DNA of 64,000 nt from Nocardia abscessus (GCF_015477775.1 NZ_JADLQO010000022.1:17876-81875), one strand, 5' to 3'. Counted from the first letter of the stretch, positions 8,060 to 17,363 are shown. Program-made: numbers and translations. The notes: generated by a model from the sequence alone, not told the origin.

Positions 8060-9586
8060 ATGACCTCGGAGCCCTGGGGTGACGATCGTCCGCGACCGCC
8101 GCGTCAGCGGACACTGAGCGATCTGGCTGCGCATTTGGGCGTGCCATGGATCCCGAGCGATCTATCTACAAACAGGACGATTACCGGGATCAGTCAGGAT
8201 TCACGGCTGATCTCGCCCGGCGAGGTGTACGCGGCGCTACCCGGTTCTCGCCATCACGGCGCTACCTTCGCGGTCGAGGCGGCCGCTCGCGGCGCGGTAG
8301 CCGCGATCAGCGACCGGCCATGTATCGAGCTACCGACCTTCGTGGTCGATGACCCCCGGCGCGTGCTGGGTCCGCTCGCCTCATGGATCTACGGCCATCC
8401 CTCCCGCAACCTCGACGTGTTCGGCGTTACCGGGACGAACGGCAAGACCAGCACGACCTATCTGCTCAGCGCGGGCCTGAACGGAGCAGGAATCGAAACC
8501 GGTCTGATCAACGGCGTCACCATCCACGGCCCCTGGGGTGCGCGTCCAGCTGTACGGACGACACCCGAGGCCAGCGTACTGCAACGAACGTTGGCGGCTT
8601 TCCATGCGAGTGGAGTGTCCGCGATGGCGCTGGAGGTGTCGAGTCACGCTCTCGCACTGCACCGGGTCGACGGGATCCGATTCCGCGTAGGTGTTTTCAC
8701 CAATCTGGGCCCGGACCATTTGGACTTCCACGACGACCTCGAAGGCTACTACTCGGCGAAAGCCAAACTGTTCTTGCCCGAACGATGCGAGTATGCCGTC
8801 ATCGGCATCGACGACGACTACGGTCGACGGCTCGCCGCTGAAATCGACATCCCCCACTGCACGTTCTCGACAGAGTCCACGGCGGCCGACTTCTACGCTG
8901 ACCACGTCCGAGCCGACCAGCACGGCACCGCGTTTGTCGTGCACGGCACCGACCACAACACCGCTGTCCGGCTCGAACTGTTGGGCCGCCATCAGGTCGA
9001 CAACGCCCTCGGTGCGATCGCCGCGCTGTCAGCAACAGGGATCGACCTCGATGTGGCGATCGCGGGCATGGAAAGCCTGGACTGCGTTCCGGGCCGGATG
9101 CAGCGCATCGATGCCGGGCAACCGTTCCTGGCCTTCGTCGACTACATGCACAACACCGCAGGCCAACAACGACAATTCCCCTACCTGCGGTCCTTGACCA
9201 CCGGCAAGGTCATCGTCGTCATCGGAGCCACCGGTGAACGCGACCCGAGCAAACGCCGCCCTCTCGGCTGGACAGCAGCAACTTTCGCCGACACAGTCAT
9301 CGTCACCGACGAAAGTCCCTTCTCCGACAACCCGGCTCGACTCCGAGAAGACGTCGCCGCCGGCGCATACGCCGCCACGCACGCCGAGGTCATCCTCGAA
9401 CCCAACCGCGCCGACGCGATCGGCATGGCCGTCGCCCTCGCGCAACCCGGTGATGTCCTCGTCGTCGCCGGTCGCGGACATGACCCCGTCCAAACATACG
9501 GTGCCACAACCCTCGCTTTCGACGATCGAATAGAACTGCGACACGCACTGAATCGCACCACGACAGACGTCCCATCTCGCCCATGA
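8060..9586 (+). CDS. Orphan MurE-like Mur ligase (ATP-dependent amide ligase)
   Basis: 508 residues with all three Mur ligase domains. The N-terminal UDP-binding-like domain (ITGISQDSRLISPGEVYAAL) is followed by the ATP-binding P-loop GVTGTNGKTSTTY. Next come the carbamylated-lysine region YYSAKAKLF and the C-terminal domain with GRMQRID. It differs from peptidoglycan MurE at several places: VDYMHN instead of VDYAHTP, IGATGERDPSKRR where MurE has a glycine-rich GDRD segment, and SDNPARL with no DNPR diaminopimelate-recognition motif. It stands alone, far from any division/cell-wall cluster. It is probably a MurE paralogue that ligates another amino acid or amine to a UDP-sugar-like or peptide substrate. 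A start 18 codons upstream is possible. Confidence 0.85.
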   Translation: MTSEPWGDDRPRPPRQRTLSDLAAHLGVPWIPSDLSTNRTITGISQDSRLISPGEVYAALPGSRHHGATFAVEAAARGAVAAISDRPCIELPTFVVDDPRRVLGPLASWIYGHPSRNLDVFGVTGTNGKTSTTYLLSAGLNGAGIETGLINGVTIHGPWGARPAVRTTPEASVLQRTLAAFHASGVSAMALEVSSHALALHRVDGIRFRVGVFTNLGPDHLDFHDDLEGYYSAKAKLFLPERCEYAVIGIDDDYGRRLAAEIDIPHCTFSTESTAADFYADHVRADQHGTAFVVHGTDHNTAVRLELLGRHQVDNALGAIAALSATGIDLDVAIAGMESLDCVPGRMQRIDAGQPFLAFVDYMHNTAGQQRQFPYLRSLTTGKVIVVIGATGERDPSKRRPLGWTAATFADTVIVTDESPFSDNPARLREDVAAGAYAATHAEVILEPNRADAIGMAVALAQPGDVLVVAGRGHDPVQTYGATTLAFDDRIELRHALNRTTTDVPSRP

Positions 9587-9903
9587 CTCTTCCCACGGCG
9601 AATCCACAGCCACCCTTCGAGGCTTGTCAACGCATCACAGAAGTGAGACAGACAAACCGAGCTCCGTTCGAGCAAGCCATCGGTAAACTTCCCCGCTTGT
9701 GCCCTAGCGGCAACTCCCGCGCAAACAGTTCGCTGAAGGTGCGGCTCCAGTGACCTACCTCTGGACATCCGGCTACGACCTGTCCGTGGGAAGTAAGTTC
9801 CGTGCGGCATCTTCTCGCATCCCGGGTCCGGCCAGACGATCGGTGAAGAATCCCAGACGCTTCGTCGTTGCAGGTCAGGGCCAGGCGACCATAGCTTTGG
9901 CGT
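9587..9903. other. Gap without a recognised gene
   Basis: About 315 bp. Short open frames exist on both strands but none has a family signature or a ribosome binding site. It contains the promoter of the following SDR gene. Confidence 0.4.
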
Positions 9904-10656
9904 ATGAAGACAGAGAAGACAGTGCTCATCACCGGGTGCTCCTCGGGCTATGGGCTTGCGACGGCGCAGCGGTTCCACCGCGAGGGCTGGAATGTCATCG
10001 CTACGATGCGCACACCGCGTGCGGGCGTGCTGCCGGCGGTCGACCGAATGACGGTTCTGCCACTTGATGTGACGAACACCGCGAGTATCGATGCCGCGGT
10101 GGCAGCCAGCGGACCCATCGATGTGCTGGTTAACAACGCGGGTATCGGCGCGATCGGGGCGTTCGAGGCAACACCGATGTCGGTCACGCGAGAATTGTTC
10201 GATACCAACACCTTCGGCGTGATGGCGATGACACAGGCGGTCGTGCCCCAGATGCGCGAGCGGCGGGCGGGTGTGGTGGTGAACGTGACCTCCAGCGTGA
10301 CGCTGACCGCGATGCCGCTCGCCGCGGTCTATACCGCGAGCAAAATGGCCATCGAAGGATTCACCGGATCGCTGGCGTTGGAACTCGACTACTTCGGTGT
10401 CCGGGTCAAACTGGTGGAGCCCGGATACGGTCCGTCGACGCAGTTCACCGCGAACGGGAGTCGCCGTATGGCGGGGATGATCCCCGATGCCTATGCGCCG
10501 TTCGCGGATCCCATCCTTGCTGGCTTCGGCCGGCCCGGCGCGATCACCACCGCGGAAGACGTCGCGGAGGTCGTACTACGGGCCGCGAACGACACCTCTG
10601 ACCAGTTGAGGTTTCCGGCGGGAGAAGACGCGGTGGCGCTGGCCCAGTTCGCGTAA
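9904..10656 (+). CDS. Short-chain dehydrogenase/reductase (SDR)
   Basis: 250 residues. TGCSSGYGLA at residues 9-18 is the nucleotide-binding motif (a TGxxxGxG variant with Tyr). VNNAGIG follows around residue 75 and YTASKMA around residue 140. The SSGYG signature is typical of SDRs often annotated as oxidoreductases acting on ketones or quinones. No Shine-Dalgarno precedes the ATG, so the mRNA may be leaderless. The AraC gene starts 46 bp downstream on the same strand and may control it. Confidence 0.92.
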   Translation: MKTEKTVLITGCSSGYGLATAQRFHREGWNVIATMRTPRAGVLPAVDRMTVLPLDVTNTASIDAAVAASGPIDVLVNNAGIGAIGAFEATPMSVTRELFDTNTFGVMAMTQAVVPQMRERRAGVVVNVTSSVTLTAMPLAAVYTASKMAIEGFTGSLALELDYFGVRVKLVEPGYGPSTQFTANGSRRMAGMIPDAYAPFADPILAGFGRPGAITTAEDVAEVVLRAANDTSDQLRFPAGEDAVALAQFA

Positions 10657-10702
10657 AGCGCATCGCGACGCGGGGACGGCGGGCCTTGGATATCTTGACT
10701 GT

Positions 10703-11650
10703 GTGCAGCTACGCCGTCCGGAGCATGTGCAGCCGTCCCCTGCCGAGCGCCTGGGTCCGTTAGAGATGCTGATTTCTCTGCTGCGTCCCACGACGGTCTC
10801 ATCGAAAATCGTCAGCGGAGCCGGCGAGTGGAGTGTGCGCAAGCCTCGGTACGCAGATCCGGCTTTCTGCCTGATGCTCGAAGGCGCATGCCTGCTCTGG
10901 CTCGACGGGCTCGAAGCTATCGAACTCCAGCGTGGCGATTTTCTACTTCTTCCTGATATGCCAGGGTTCGTCCTCTCCAGCGGACACGATATCGAACCGA
11001 CCACCGCGCCACTCGAGCCGAACGCTCGGGAAACGCGCCATGGCAACGGTGAAGGCGCCGCCACGATGAGCATGCTCGGCGGGTACTTCCGATTCGAGCC
11101 CGCGAATGCGTCCCTTCTGACGCCACTGTTGCCGCGTGTCGTCCTGGTCCGCCGAAACGAGCCGAAAGCAACGCGACTGCACCGGATCGTCGAGCTCATC
11201 GCTGACGAGGCAGACTCGCAGACGCCCAACGACTTGATCCTCGAACGGCTCGTCGAAGTGCTGTTGGTCGAGGCGATGCGACTGCATACCGCACCGACGC
11301 CGGGTGTGGAACGCGGATTGATCGCGGGACTGTCGGATCCCGCGCTGGCTCCGGCCTTACGGGCAATGCACGCCGACCTCGCATACGGCTGGACTGTCGA
11401 GCGTCTTGCGCGGGAGGCGAACGTCTCGCGTGCGGTCTTCGCGGAAAGATTCAGCCGCGCAGTGGAAATGCCGCCGATGCAATACCTGATCCATTGGCGC
11501 ATGGCGGCCGCGATGGACATGCTCCGCGCCGAGAAGCTGTCGATGACCGAGGTAGCGCGTCGCGTCGGATATCAATCGGCAACCGCATTCACCAACGCTT
11601 TCACACGACATACCGGGAACTCACCAAGGAAGTTCGCACGGTCCTGGTGA
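10703..11650 (+). CDS. AraC-family transcriptional regulator with N-terminal cupin sensor
   Basis: 315 residues from a GTG start; an ATG at 10766 (294 residues) is an equally good alternative. The first two thirds form an AraC-binding/cupin_6-like domain with LMLEGACLLWLDG and a GDFLLLPD strand. The C-terminus is a double helix-turn-helix: LAREANVSRAVFAERFSRAV, then MTEVARRVGYQSATAFTNAF and PRKFARS. Members of this group commonly regulate an adjacent SDR or other oxidoreductase. It sits 46 bp after the SDR gene and is likely its regulator, though cotranscription would make this an autoregulated pair. Confidence 0.9.
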   Translation: MQLRRPEHVQPSPAERLGPLEMLISLLRPTTVSSKIVSGAGEWSVRKPRYADPAFCLMLEGACLLWLDGLEAIELQRGDFLLLPDMPGFVLSSGHDIEPTTAPLEPNARETRHGNGEGAATMSMLGGYFRFEPANASLLTPLLPRVVLVRRNEPKATRLHRIVELIADEADSQTPNDLILERLVEVLLVEAMRLHTAPTPGVERGLIAGLSDPALAPALRAMHADLAYGWTVERLAREANVSRAVFAERFSRAVEMPPMQYLIHWRMAAAMDMLRAEKLSMTEVARRVGYQSATAFTNAFTRHTGNSPRKFARSW

Positions 11651-11759
11651 CACGGGGCGCCGAACCCTGCCTCCCGACCCCTCGATCCGAAGTATTCATT
11701 CGAACCGTACTCGACCCGCTGACCCGGCTCACTGGTCAGCTGGCACGGGCAACCGGCCG

Positions 11760-12345
11760 TTCCTGCGGCCACTGAGCCGAGCGCGCACCCGGCACGGATG
11801 CCGTGCATACAAGAACCCGCTGACCTGTTCGCCAGGTGCGCGATCGCTGACAGACGTTCGAACTAGTCGGTGATGATCGGCCTGATGTAGTCGCGGGCGA
11901 GCGCGGTGAGCCTTTCTGCTCCGGCCGATGCGCTGACGGACACGGCACACCCTCCCGGTTCAGAGCCATGGCGATCGCCTTTTCGCCGCGGCCAGCGAGG
12001 TGGTCACGGAAGATCCGTTGCACCAACCGGGGCGGTACTCACGTCGAGTGAGAGGATCCGCAGCTTCAATCCGTCGGATGCGCGGTGGGGGTTCGGTGCG
12101 GCGGGCCGTCGACCACCACATGCGTAGGGCGGGCGCCCGCCTTGGTGTCGGCCTTCGTCGAGGACTTGAGGGTCCATACTGGCGCGGGTGCGTTGCTGAA
12201 CATGCCGGCGTTGGGACTCACTGAGCCCGCCGAGCATACTCATCATCACCGAGTGCGTGACGTTGCGCGGGTCGAAGCGTCCGCCGAGCTCGGGCACCCA
12301 CACTTCGACCCCTGGTTGGCCATAGCGCTGCTGGTCAGGGTCCGA
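11760..12345 (-). pseudogene. Serine site-specific recombinase remnant
   Basis: Reading leftward from about 12345, one frame gives RYGQPGVEVWVPELGGRFDP, a short MLGGLSESQRRHVQQRTRAS helix and EGRHQGGRPPYA. These are hallmarks of large serine recombinases of actinobacteria. A frameshift near 12020 is needed to continue into VQRIFRDHLAGRGEKAIAMALNREGVPCPS, the following recombinase-domain segment. Another break follows after PEQK. The N-terminal catalytic serine domain is missing. The gene is dead, but it marks past integration of a mobile element next to the decaying catabolic genes. Confidence 0.75.
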
Positions 12346-12556
12346 GGAAAAGTCGTTCGCGCGGCAGGCGCGTCAGCGGCCGACAGTCCTCGACGTTGCC
12401 GCGTGTGAATTCGATTGTGCACCAGTGGGTTCGTCTCCAATCGTGGATCAGGTTGCGTACTGCGGTCGTGGTGGCCGTGTAGTCGAAGACGACGCCGGCC
12501 AGCCGGATTCGCACGTGGACCTCACCTTCGGGTGGGAACCATCCATTGGCGGTCAT
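12346..12556 (-). CDS. Short hypothetical protein beside the recombinase remnant
   Basis: 73 residues from 12556, starting MTANGWFPPEGEVHVRIRL and ending RLPRERLFLGP just before the recombinase remnant (the stop is at 12335). Codon use is typical of a real gene. No family was recognised. It may be a companion ORF of the same mobile element, as it is directly upstream and co-oriented. Confidence 0.4.
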
Positions 12557-12866
12557 GGCTGATCGCTATCCCCAGGCATTACCGTGTCGACCTTTCCGGG
12601 CGAGGCACTAGCTGTATTGAGCGTGGACGTTGGTGGTGGCGTGCCGGCCGACATGGTGACGACGTCGCGGTGAAGCGCGAGTTGTCGAGGAACTTCCGCG
12701 GTGTGGTGTCGATGTTCTGGGACCGCGTGCGCTGCTTCGTGCGTTCCGGCAATCCGATGGGCTCGCCGCGGTTGCTGGGGTCGGCATCACCTTCACAGGT
12801 TCCAGCGTTCAGGTTGCGGTTCGTCGCGGTGGGTGGTCGTTTGGCGTGGCGATCATTCGCGGTCTC

Positions 12867-13335
12867 TCACCGGCGGGGTGCCGGGGCGACTGCGGATGCG
12901 GTGGGTGGAATGTCCGGGCGAAGGCGATGAAGTTGGACCACGGTTTCGTTGGAGCGTCGCATGGTTCGGTTGATCAGGAATCCGGGCAGTGGGATGGGTA
13001 GGGACAGATCGATGTGGTACCAGAGGTGTGTGCTGGCGAACTCGGGTTCGAGTTCGAACCACCCGTTTGCTTCGACCCGCCGGGGTGCTGTCGGCGACCA
13101 CCCAGTGGCAGCGGTTATGGCTCCATCCGTATTCCAGGATCTGTAGGTCGGTGTTGCCGAGCAGTTCGGCGTGGACGAAGACTTGGTGGGGGCGGCCGAA
13201 TTCGTCATAGTCGGCGATGCGGACGTTGCTGTAGGAGGGCGACCATTCTGGGAGTCGTTCGACTGCGACGAGGGCGTCCATCACCCGGGCGGGTGAGGCG
13301 TCGATGATGGAGTGGATGTCGGTGCAGGTGCGCAT
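12867..13335 (-). pseudogene. SRPBCC (START-like) domain protein, frameshifted
   Basis: From 13335 the frame encodes an N-terminus with IDASPARVMDALVAVERLPEW and LLGNTDLQILEYGW, typical of SRPBCC/polyketide-cyclase-like ligand-binding proteins. Near 13080, in a C/G run, the coding potential moves to another frame, which continues with VEANGWFELEPEF, HLWYHIDLSLPIPLPGFL and RTMRRSNETVV up to about 12870. One single-base indel would restore a protein of about 150 residues. It may be a recent pseudogene or a sequencing error. Homologues bind lipids or polyketides; here it adjoins a broken acyl-CoA ligase gene. Confidence 0.7.
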
Positions 13336-13384
13336 ACCGTGTGACTTCGCCCCCTAGGCTGGCCTGGCTGTGGTGGTCGTGGGG

Positions 13385-13600
13385 TGCGGAAATGTGCAGG
13401 GCGAGGACGTGGATGGATTGTTCGATCCGTTGCTCGACATGGTCCATCGCGCAGTGGTCATCGCCGCGGTAGTGCTCGAGCGCGGCGTTGGGGGCGTGGT
13501 GGCGAGATCGATCGAGTGGCTGGGTGCTGACCGGGGGTGTCGGGTGTCGCCGTTGATCACCAGCAGCAGGTGGTGATGCGTGCGTGTCATGTCCATGCCT
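13385..13600 (-). pseudogene. C-terminal remnant of an alpha/beta hydrolase like the 17.5-18.8 kb gene
   Basis: In two frames this stretch carries LLVINGD, SIDLAT and then GDDHCAMDHVEQRIEQSIHV. The intact hydrolase at 17528-18844 ends with LLVINGDSDTLVRTQDSIDIAT and GDDHCAMSHFDEWLG (pieces quoted). The order and spacing match, with internal frameshifts. It is therefore a broken second copy, lying directly downstream of the acetoacetyl-CoA synthetase pseudogene. Confidence 0.65.
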
Positions 13601-15563
13601 CACTGGGTCAGCAGGGAGGCGTGGAAGAACGCGAGACTGCCGGGGTTGGCCAGGGCGCCGGGGCTGGTGATGGTGTCGGGGTCCGCGCCCTGGAGTAATC
13701 GTTTGACCGGCACCTCGAGCTTCTTGCCGGTGCGGGTGTAGGGGATCTCGGGGGCGATGATGGTGCGGTCGGGCACATGACGGGGGGAAAGCTTGGCGCG
13801 CAACGTCTTCGCCGCCAACGCGGCCAATTCGTCGGCGGGTTGACCCGGGTTCGCGGGAACCAGGAACAAGATCAGTTGCCCGTGCCCGGTGGTGGGATCG
13901 TCGAGGTGCACGACGAGGCTGTCGTTGATCTCGGGTAGCGCGCCGAGGGTGGTGTAGAACTCGGCGGTGCCCAGGCGCACTCCGCCGCGGTTGAGGGTGG
14001 CATCGGAGCGTCCGCTGATGATCGCCGAGCCGCGGTCGGTGATGGTGATCCAGTCGCCTTGGCGCCAGATGCCGGGGTAGTTGTCGAACCAGGTCGACCG
14101 GTATCGGGATCAGTCGGTGTCGTTGTAGAGGGCTACCGGCATCGCGGGGATGGGGCCGGTGATGACCAGTTCGCCGTCGACCCCGACGATAGGTTTGCCG
14201 TCGGGATCGAATGAGTCGACGGGCACTCCTAGTGCGCGGCAGGACATTTCACCGGACCACACCGGAGTCATCGGGCAGCAGCCGGCCAGGATCGAGCACA
14301 CATCGGTGCCGCCGCTGACCGATCCGAGCAGCACTCGTGGGTCGAGTTCGTCGTAGACCCAGCGGTAGCCGTCGGGAGGAAGTGGTGAGCCGGTGGACCC
14401 GACGAACCTCAGCGCTGCGAGGTCACCGTGATCACGGGGGTGGACCTGAAAGGTGCGACATCCCATGAGGAATGCGGCGTTGACACCGAAATGGGTGATC
14501 TGATCGTGGGCGGCCAGGCGCCACAGGGTGGCCAGGTCGGGGTAGGTGGGGTTGCCGTCGAACAGCACGATCGTAGCACCCGGCAGCAGCCCGGAGACCG
14601 CGGTGTTCCACATCATCCACCCGGTGGTGGTGTACCAGAACAGTCGATCGTCGGCTTTGACGTCCAAGTGCAGGGCGCCGTCTTTGAGGTGGTCAACAGC
14701 ATCCCGCCGTGGCCGTGCACGATCGGTTTGGGCAGCCCGGTGGTGCCCGAGGAATACAGCACATACAGCGGGTGATCGAAAGGAACCCGATCGAAACTCA
14801 GCTCGCCGGGATGACCGAGCAGTTCGCCCCACGACAGCATGTCCACCGGTGTCGTTTCCTCGAACACCGACGACACCAGCACGGTCGTGGTCACCGATGC
14901 CAACCCGGCACGCAGGGCGGCGTGTTCGGCGCGCAGGTCGATGGTCCTGTCGCCGAAGGTGTAGCCGTCGACCACGAGCAGCACCGTCGGTGCGATCTGA
15001 CCGAACCGGTCGATCACCGCGGTCGTACCGAACTCCGGCGGGCACGAGGACCAGACGGCTCCGATGCTGGCCGCGGCCAGAAACGCGACCACGGTTTCGG
15101 GAATGTTGGGCAGGTAGGCCGCGACACGGTCTCCGCGCCGCACCCCGAGGTCGAGTAGGCCGGCGCGGGCGCGCGCGACCCGCTCACGCAACTGCCCGTA
15201 GGTGATCTCGGTGGGCTCGGGATCGGTTTGGTTGTGCGCGATCACCGCAGGCGCCATGTCGGGCCGGTCGTGGGTCAAGGCGTGCTCGGCGTAGTTCAGC
15301 GCGACGTTCGGGAACCATCTCGCGCCGGGCATCGAGGTACCGGCGAGCGCCGGGTGCGGGTCACCGTCGGCCTTGATGTCGAAGAACTCCCAGATCGTGG
15401 ACCAGAAACGATCAGGGTCGGCCACCGACCACTTCCACAACCGGGCGTAGTCCACGGGCCCGTCGAGGTGCCCGCCGGTGCGCAACCAGGCCACGTAGCG
15501 GGCGATTTCGGTGCCGGTGGTGTCGTGGGGCTCCCACAACACCGCTGGGGTGGGTGTGGTCAT
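13600..15563 (-). pseudogene. Acetoacetyl-CoA synthetase, broken by a frameshift and an in-frame TGA
   Basis: The full-length adenylate-forming enzyme (about 650 residues) can be read in pieces. The N-terminus has LWKWSVADPDRFW and GARWFPNVALNYAEH, and the AMP-binding motif is YSSGTTGLPKPIVHGHGG. Near 14691 a missing base moves the frame to LKDGALHLDVKADDRLFWYT. At 14110-14112 a TGA interrupts LYNDTD*SRYRSTWFDNYPG in the same frame, and the C-terminal YTRTGKKLEVPVKRLL follows. Two independent lesions argue for a true pseudogene. Its ATG overlaps the cyclase stop (ATGA), so it was translationally coupled. The enzyme would have activated acetoacetate or a related 3-oxo acid with ATP and CoA. 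Confidence 0.85.
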
Positions 15564-16510
15564 CGGATCGCCACCGCCCCCACCGGGGAGCCGACCGCAC
15601 CGGTGATCGGCAGCGGGGACGCGGCGAGCATGAACTCATACCGGCCGTCGGCCGCGCACGCCGCCGACAACACGTCCAGGTCGAACATCTCCCCCATCGC
15701 CAAACCCATGTGCACGAGTGCGACCAGATGCAACGGTTGGAACGCCTCGATCTCGTTGGGGCGCACCTCCACACCCCAGGTGTCGGTGGCCAGCGCGGCG
15801 ATCTCCTGCTCGAACAGCCACGGTGCGGTGTGCAGCGAAAGCCCCGGCGCCGCACCGCCGGCGTAGTCGCCCCAGTTCCCGCGGCGCGCACCCAGGAAAC
15901 CGGTCCGCACGATCAGAGCGTCACCGGGCGCCACGGTGGAGCCCTGCGCGACGAGGGCGTCCTCGAGGTCGTCGACGGTGATGGCGTAGCCGGGGTCCAG
16001 GCTGGCGACGCCGCGTAGCACGGGCAGATCGACCAAGACCGCTCGTAACACCAGGCGGTCGCGCCAGTGCTGGATGCCGTTGCGGACCGCACCGCGGGAG
16101 GTGTGTTCGGCGGCGCTGTAACCGTTCCACATCTTGCCGTTGTGGAAGATGTGCGACAGCGCATCCCATTGAGTGCCGCACTGGGTGGGCATGACGATCA
16201 TGTCGTCGGAGAACCCGAACCCGCCGGTCGGGCCCAACGCGGACAAAAGCTTCTCCTGCACTCCGGCGAGGTGGTCGGTGCCGGTCGCGGTGGTCACCAG
16301 TTGCGGGTTGGGCCGCATCCCCCCGGGCTGGGGCCCGGCCTGGTCGTAGGGCAGCGACAGCGAGATCACCTGGCCGTCGCGGACCAACGCGGCCGCGGCG
16401 CGCACCTGGTCGGGGCCGACGAGGTTCATCGCGCCGAGCTGGTCGTCTGCGCCCCATTTGCCCCAGCGGCTGAAGCGGGCGATGTAGTCATCGAGTACAG
16501 AATCGGTCAC
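15560..16510 (-). CDS. Cyclase-family (kynurenine-formamidase-like) metal hydrolase
   Basis: 316 residues from a GTG with AAAGGAAA upstream. It matches the putative cyclase family, metal-dependent amidases and ring-opening hydrolases. The usual HxGTHxDxxxH metal site reads QCGTQWDALSHIF, so the first and second His are Gln, while Asp and the last His remain. FHNGKMWNGYSAAEHTSRGA and a C-terminal GEMFDLDVLSAACAADGRYE also fit the family. It overlaps the short gene upstream (GTGA) and the acetoacetyl-CoA synthetase pseudogene downstream (ATGA), so all three form one operon controlled by the TetR-type operators at 16700-16768. The substituted site suggests altered metal binding or a distinct subfamily. 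Confidence 0.8.
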   Translation of the reverse strand: MTDSVLDDYIARFSRWGKWGADDQLGAMNLVGPDQVRAAAALVRDGQVISLSLPYDQAGPQPGGMRPNPQLVTTATGTDHLAGVQEKLLSALGPTGGFGFSDDMIVMPTQCGTQWDALSHIFHNGKMWNGYSAAEHTSRGAVRNGIQHWRDRLVLRAVLVDLPVLRGVASLDPGYAITVDDLEDALVAQGSTVAPGDALIVRTGFLGARRGNWGDYAGGAAPGLSLHTAPWLFEQEIAALATDTWGVEVRPNEIEAFQPLHLVALVHMGLAMGEMFDLDVLSAACAADGRYEFMLAASPLPITGAVGSPVGAVAIR

Positions 16511-16673
16511 GCGGTTTCCTTTGGTGCGGAGTGCCGGGGGACGAGGACGTCGTCGTCACGGATCACGGCGGCGTGGATGTCTCGGCCGAGCAGCTCGCAT
16601 CCCGAGAGCCCGGCCCACCACGCGGCCGCTGGTTCGGGGGTCCGTCGGCGTCCAGCGGCCACTGATAGGACAT
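16507..16673 (-). pseudogene. Short first gene of the cyclase operon, frameshifted
   Basis: An ATG at 16673 with AAAGGAG eight bases upstream opens a protein beginning MSYQWPLDA. Soon after, the coding signal switches frame (near 16640) to WWAGLSGCELLGRDIHAAVI and ends in a TGA that overlaps the cyclase GTG. Joined, it would be about 55 residues. A second copy of the leader (MSYPWPLDAAELFG) begins at 19138 in front of the alpha/beta hydrolase. Function unknown. Confidence 0.5.
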
Positions 16674-16699
16674 CGTGGCTCCTTTGCACGATCCGCAAG

Positions 16700-16722
16700 T
16701 TAACGCAATAACCTTGCGTTAA
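16700..16722. promoter_or_regulatory. TetR-type operator 1
   Basis: A perfect 9-bp inverted repeat, TTAACGCAA and TTGCGTTAA, separated by TAACC. It lies between the short leader gene (leftward) and the TetR gene (rightward). It has the same layout as three other sites in the window. Confidence 0.8.
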
Positions 16723-16745
16723 TGACCGTACAGCCAGGCGGCGAA

Positions 16746-16768
16746 TTATCGCAAGCTCTTTGCGTTAA
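16746..16768. promoter_or_regulatory. TetR-type operator 2
   Basis: TTATCGCAA and TTGCGTTAA separated by GCTCT, with one mismatch from perfect symmetry. It ends one base before an in-frame ATG at 16770 of the TetR gene, so binding would block transcription or initiation of the regulator. Centre-to-centre distance to operator 1 is 46 bp. Confidence 0.8.
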
Positions 16769-16778
16769 AATGTGTGGA

Positions 16779-17363
16779 ATGAGCGAGTCAGAGGTCCGCC
16801 GCAGAACCGGTGGCCGCTCGGCCCGGGTCCGCCAAGCGGTACTGGACGCCACACTGCAACTGGCCGCCGAGAACGGCCCCGACGCGGTGAGCATCCCGGA
16901 GGTCGCCCGGATCGCCGGAGTGCACGAAACCTCGATCTACCGGCGCTGGGGCACCCGCGAACACCTGATCCTCGACGCGTTGCTCAGCTACAGCTCCCAG
17001 CAGTTGCCGATACCCGACACCGGGACGGTGCGCGAGGATCTGATCGACTTCGCCCGCTCGATCGCGGCGTATCAGGCGGGTCCGCTCGGGATCGCGCTGG
17101 CGCGCGCCATGGCCGTCGCCGAGGACGATTCGGGGCTGACGAGCAACCGCATACAGTTCTGGCAGTCCCGGTTCGACCAGGCCCGGGTCATGATCGACCG
17201 CGGCGTCGCTCGCGGTGAACTCCCCGAAACCGTCGACGCGGCAACGGCTTTGGAAGCGCTGGTCGCCCCGGTGCATTTCCGGGCGCTACTGACCCGCCAG
17301 CCCGTCGATGAGCCGTTCCTCATGCGTGTGGTCGACCAACTGCTCCACGGAATCAGCCTGTAG
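16779..17363 (+). CDS. TetR-family repressor of the 15.5-19.1 kb catabolic locus
   Basis: 194 residues from ATG 16779; an ATG at 16770 is an alternative. The N-terminal helix-turn-helix is visible as ARVRQAVLDATLQLAAENG, then VSIPEVARIAGVHETSIYRRWG. The remainder is a ligand-binding domain of the TetR_C kind ending in VDQLLHGISL. The gene is divergent from the cyclase operon, and two palindromic operators fill the intergenic space. A second matching operator pair lies in front of the alpha/beta hydrolase gene at 17.5-18.8 kb, with which this gene is convergent. It most likely represses itself, the cyclase operon and the hydrolase until an inducer binds. Confidence 0.9.
   Translation: MSESEVRRRTGGRSARVRQAVLDATLQLAAENGPDAVSIPEVARIAGVHETSIYRRWGTREHLILDALLSYSSQQLPIPDTGTVREDLIDFARSIAAYQAGPLGIALARAMAVAEDDSGLTSNRIQFWQSRFDQARVMIDRGVARGELPETVDAATALEALVAPVHFRALLTRQPVDEPFLMRVVDQLLHGISL

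Noticed and set aside
14110..14112. TGA in the acyl-CoA ligase as a selenocysteine codon
   Set aside because: There is no SECIS-like hairpin seen and the position corresponds to a non-catalytic, variable residue; a separate frameshift in the same gene supports simple decay.
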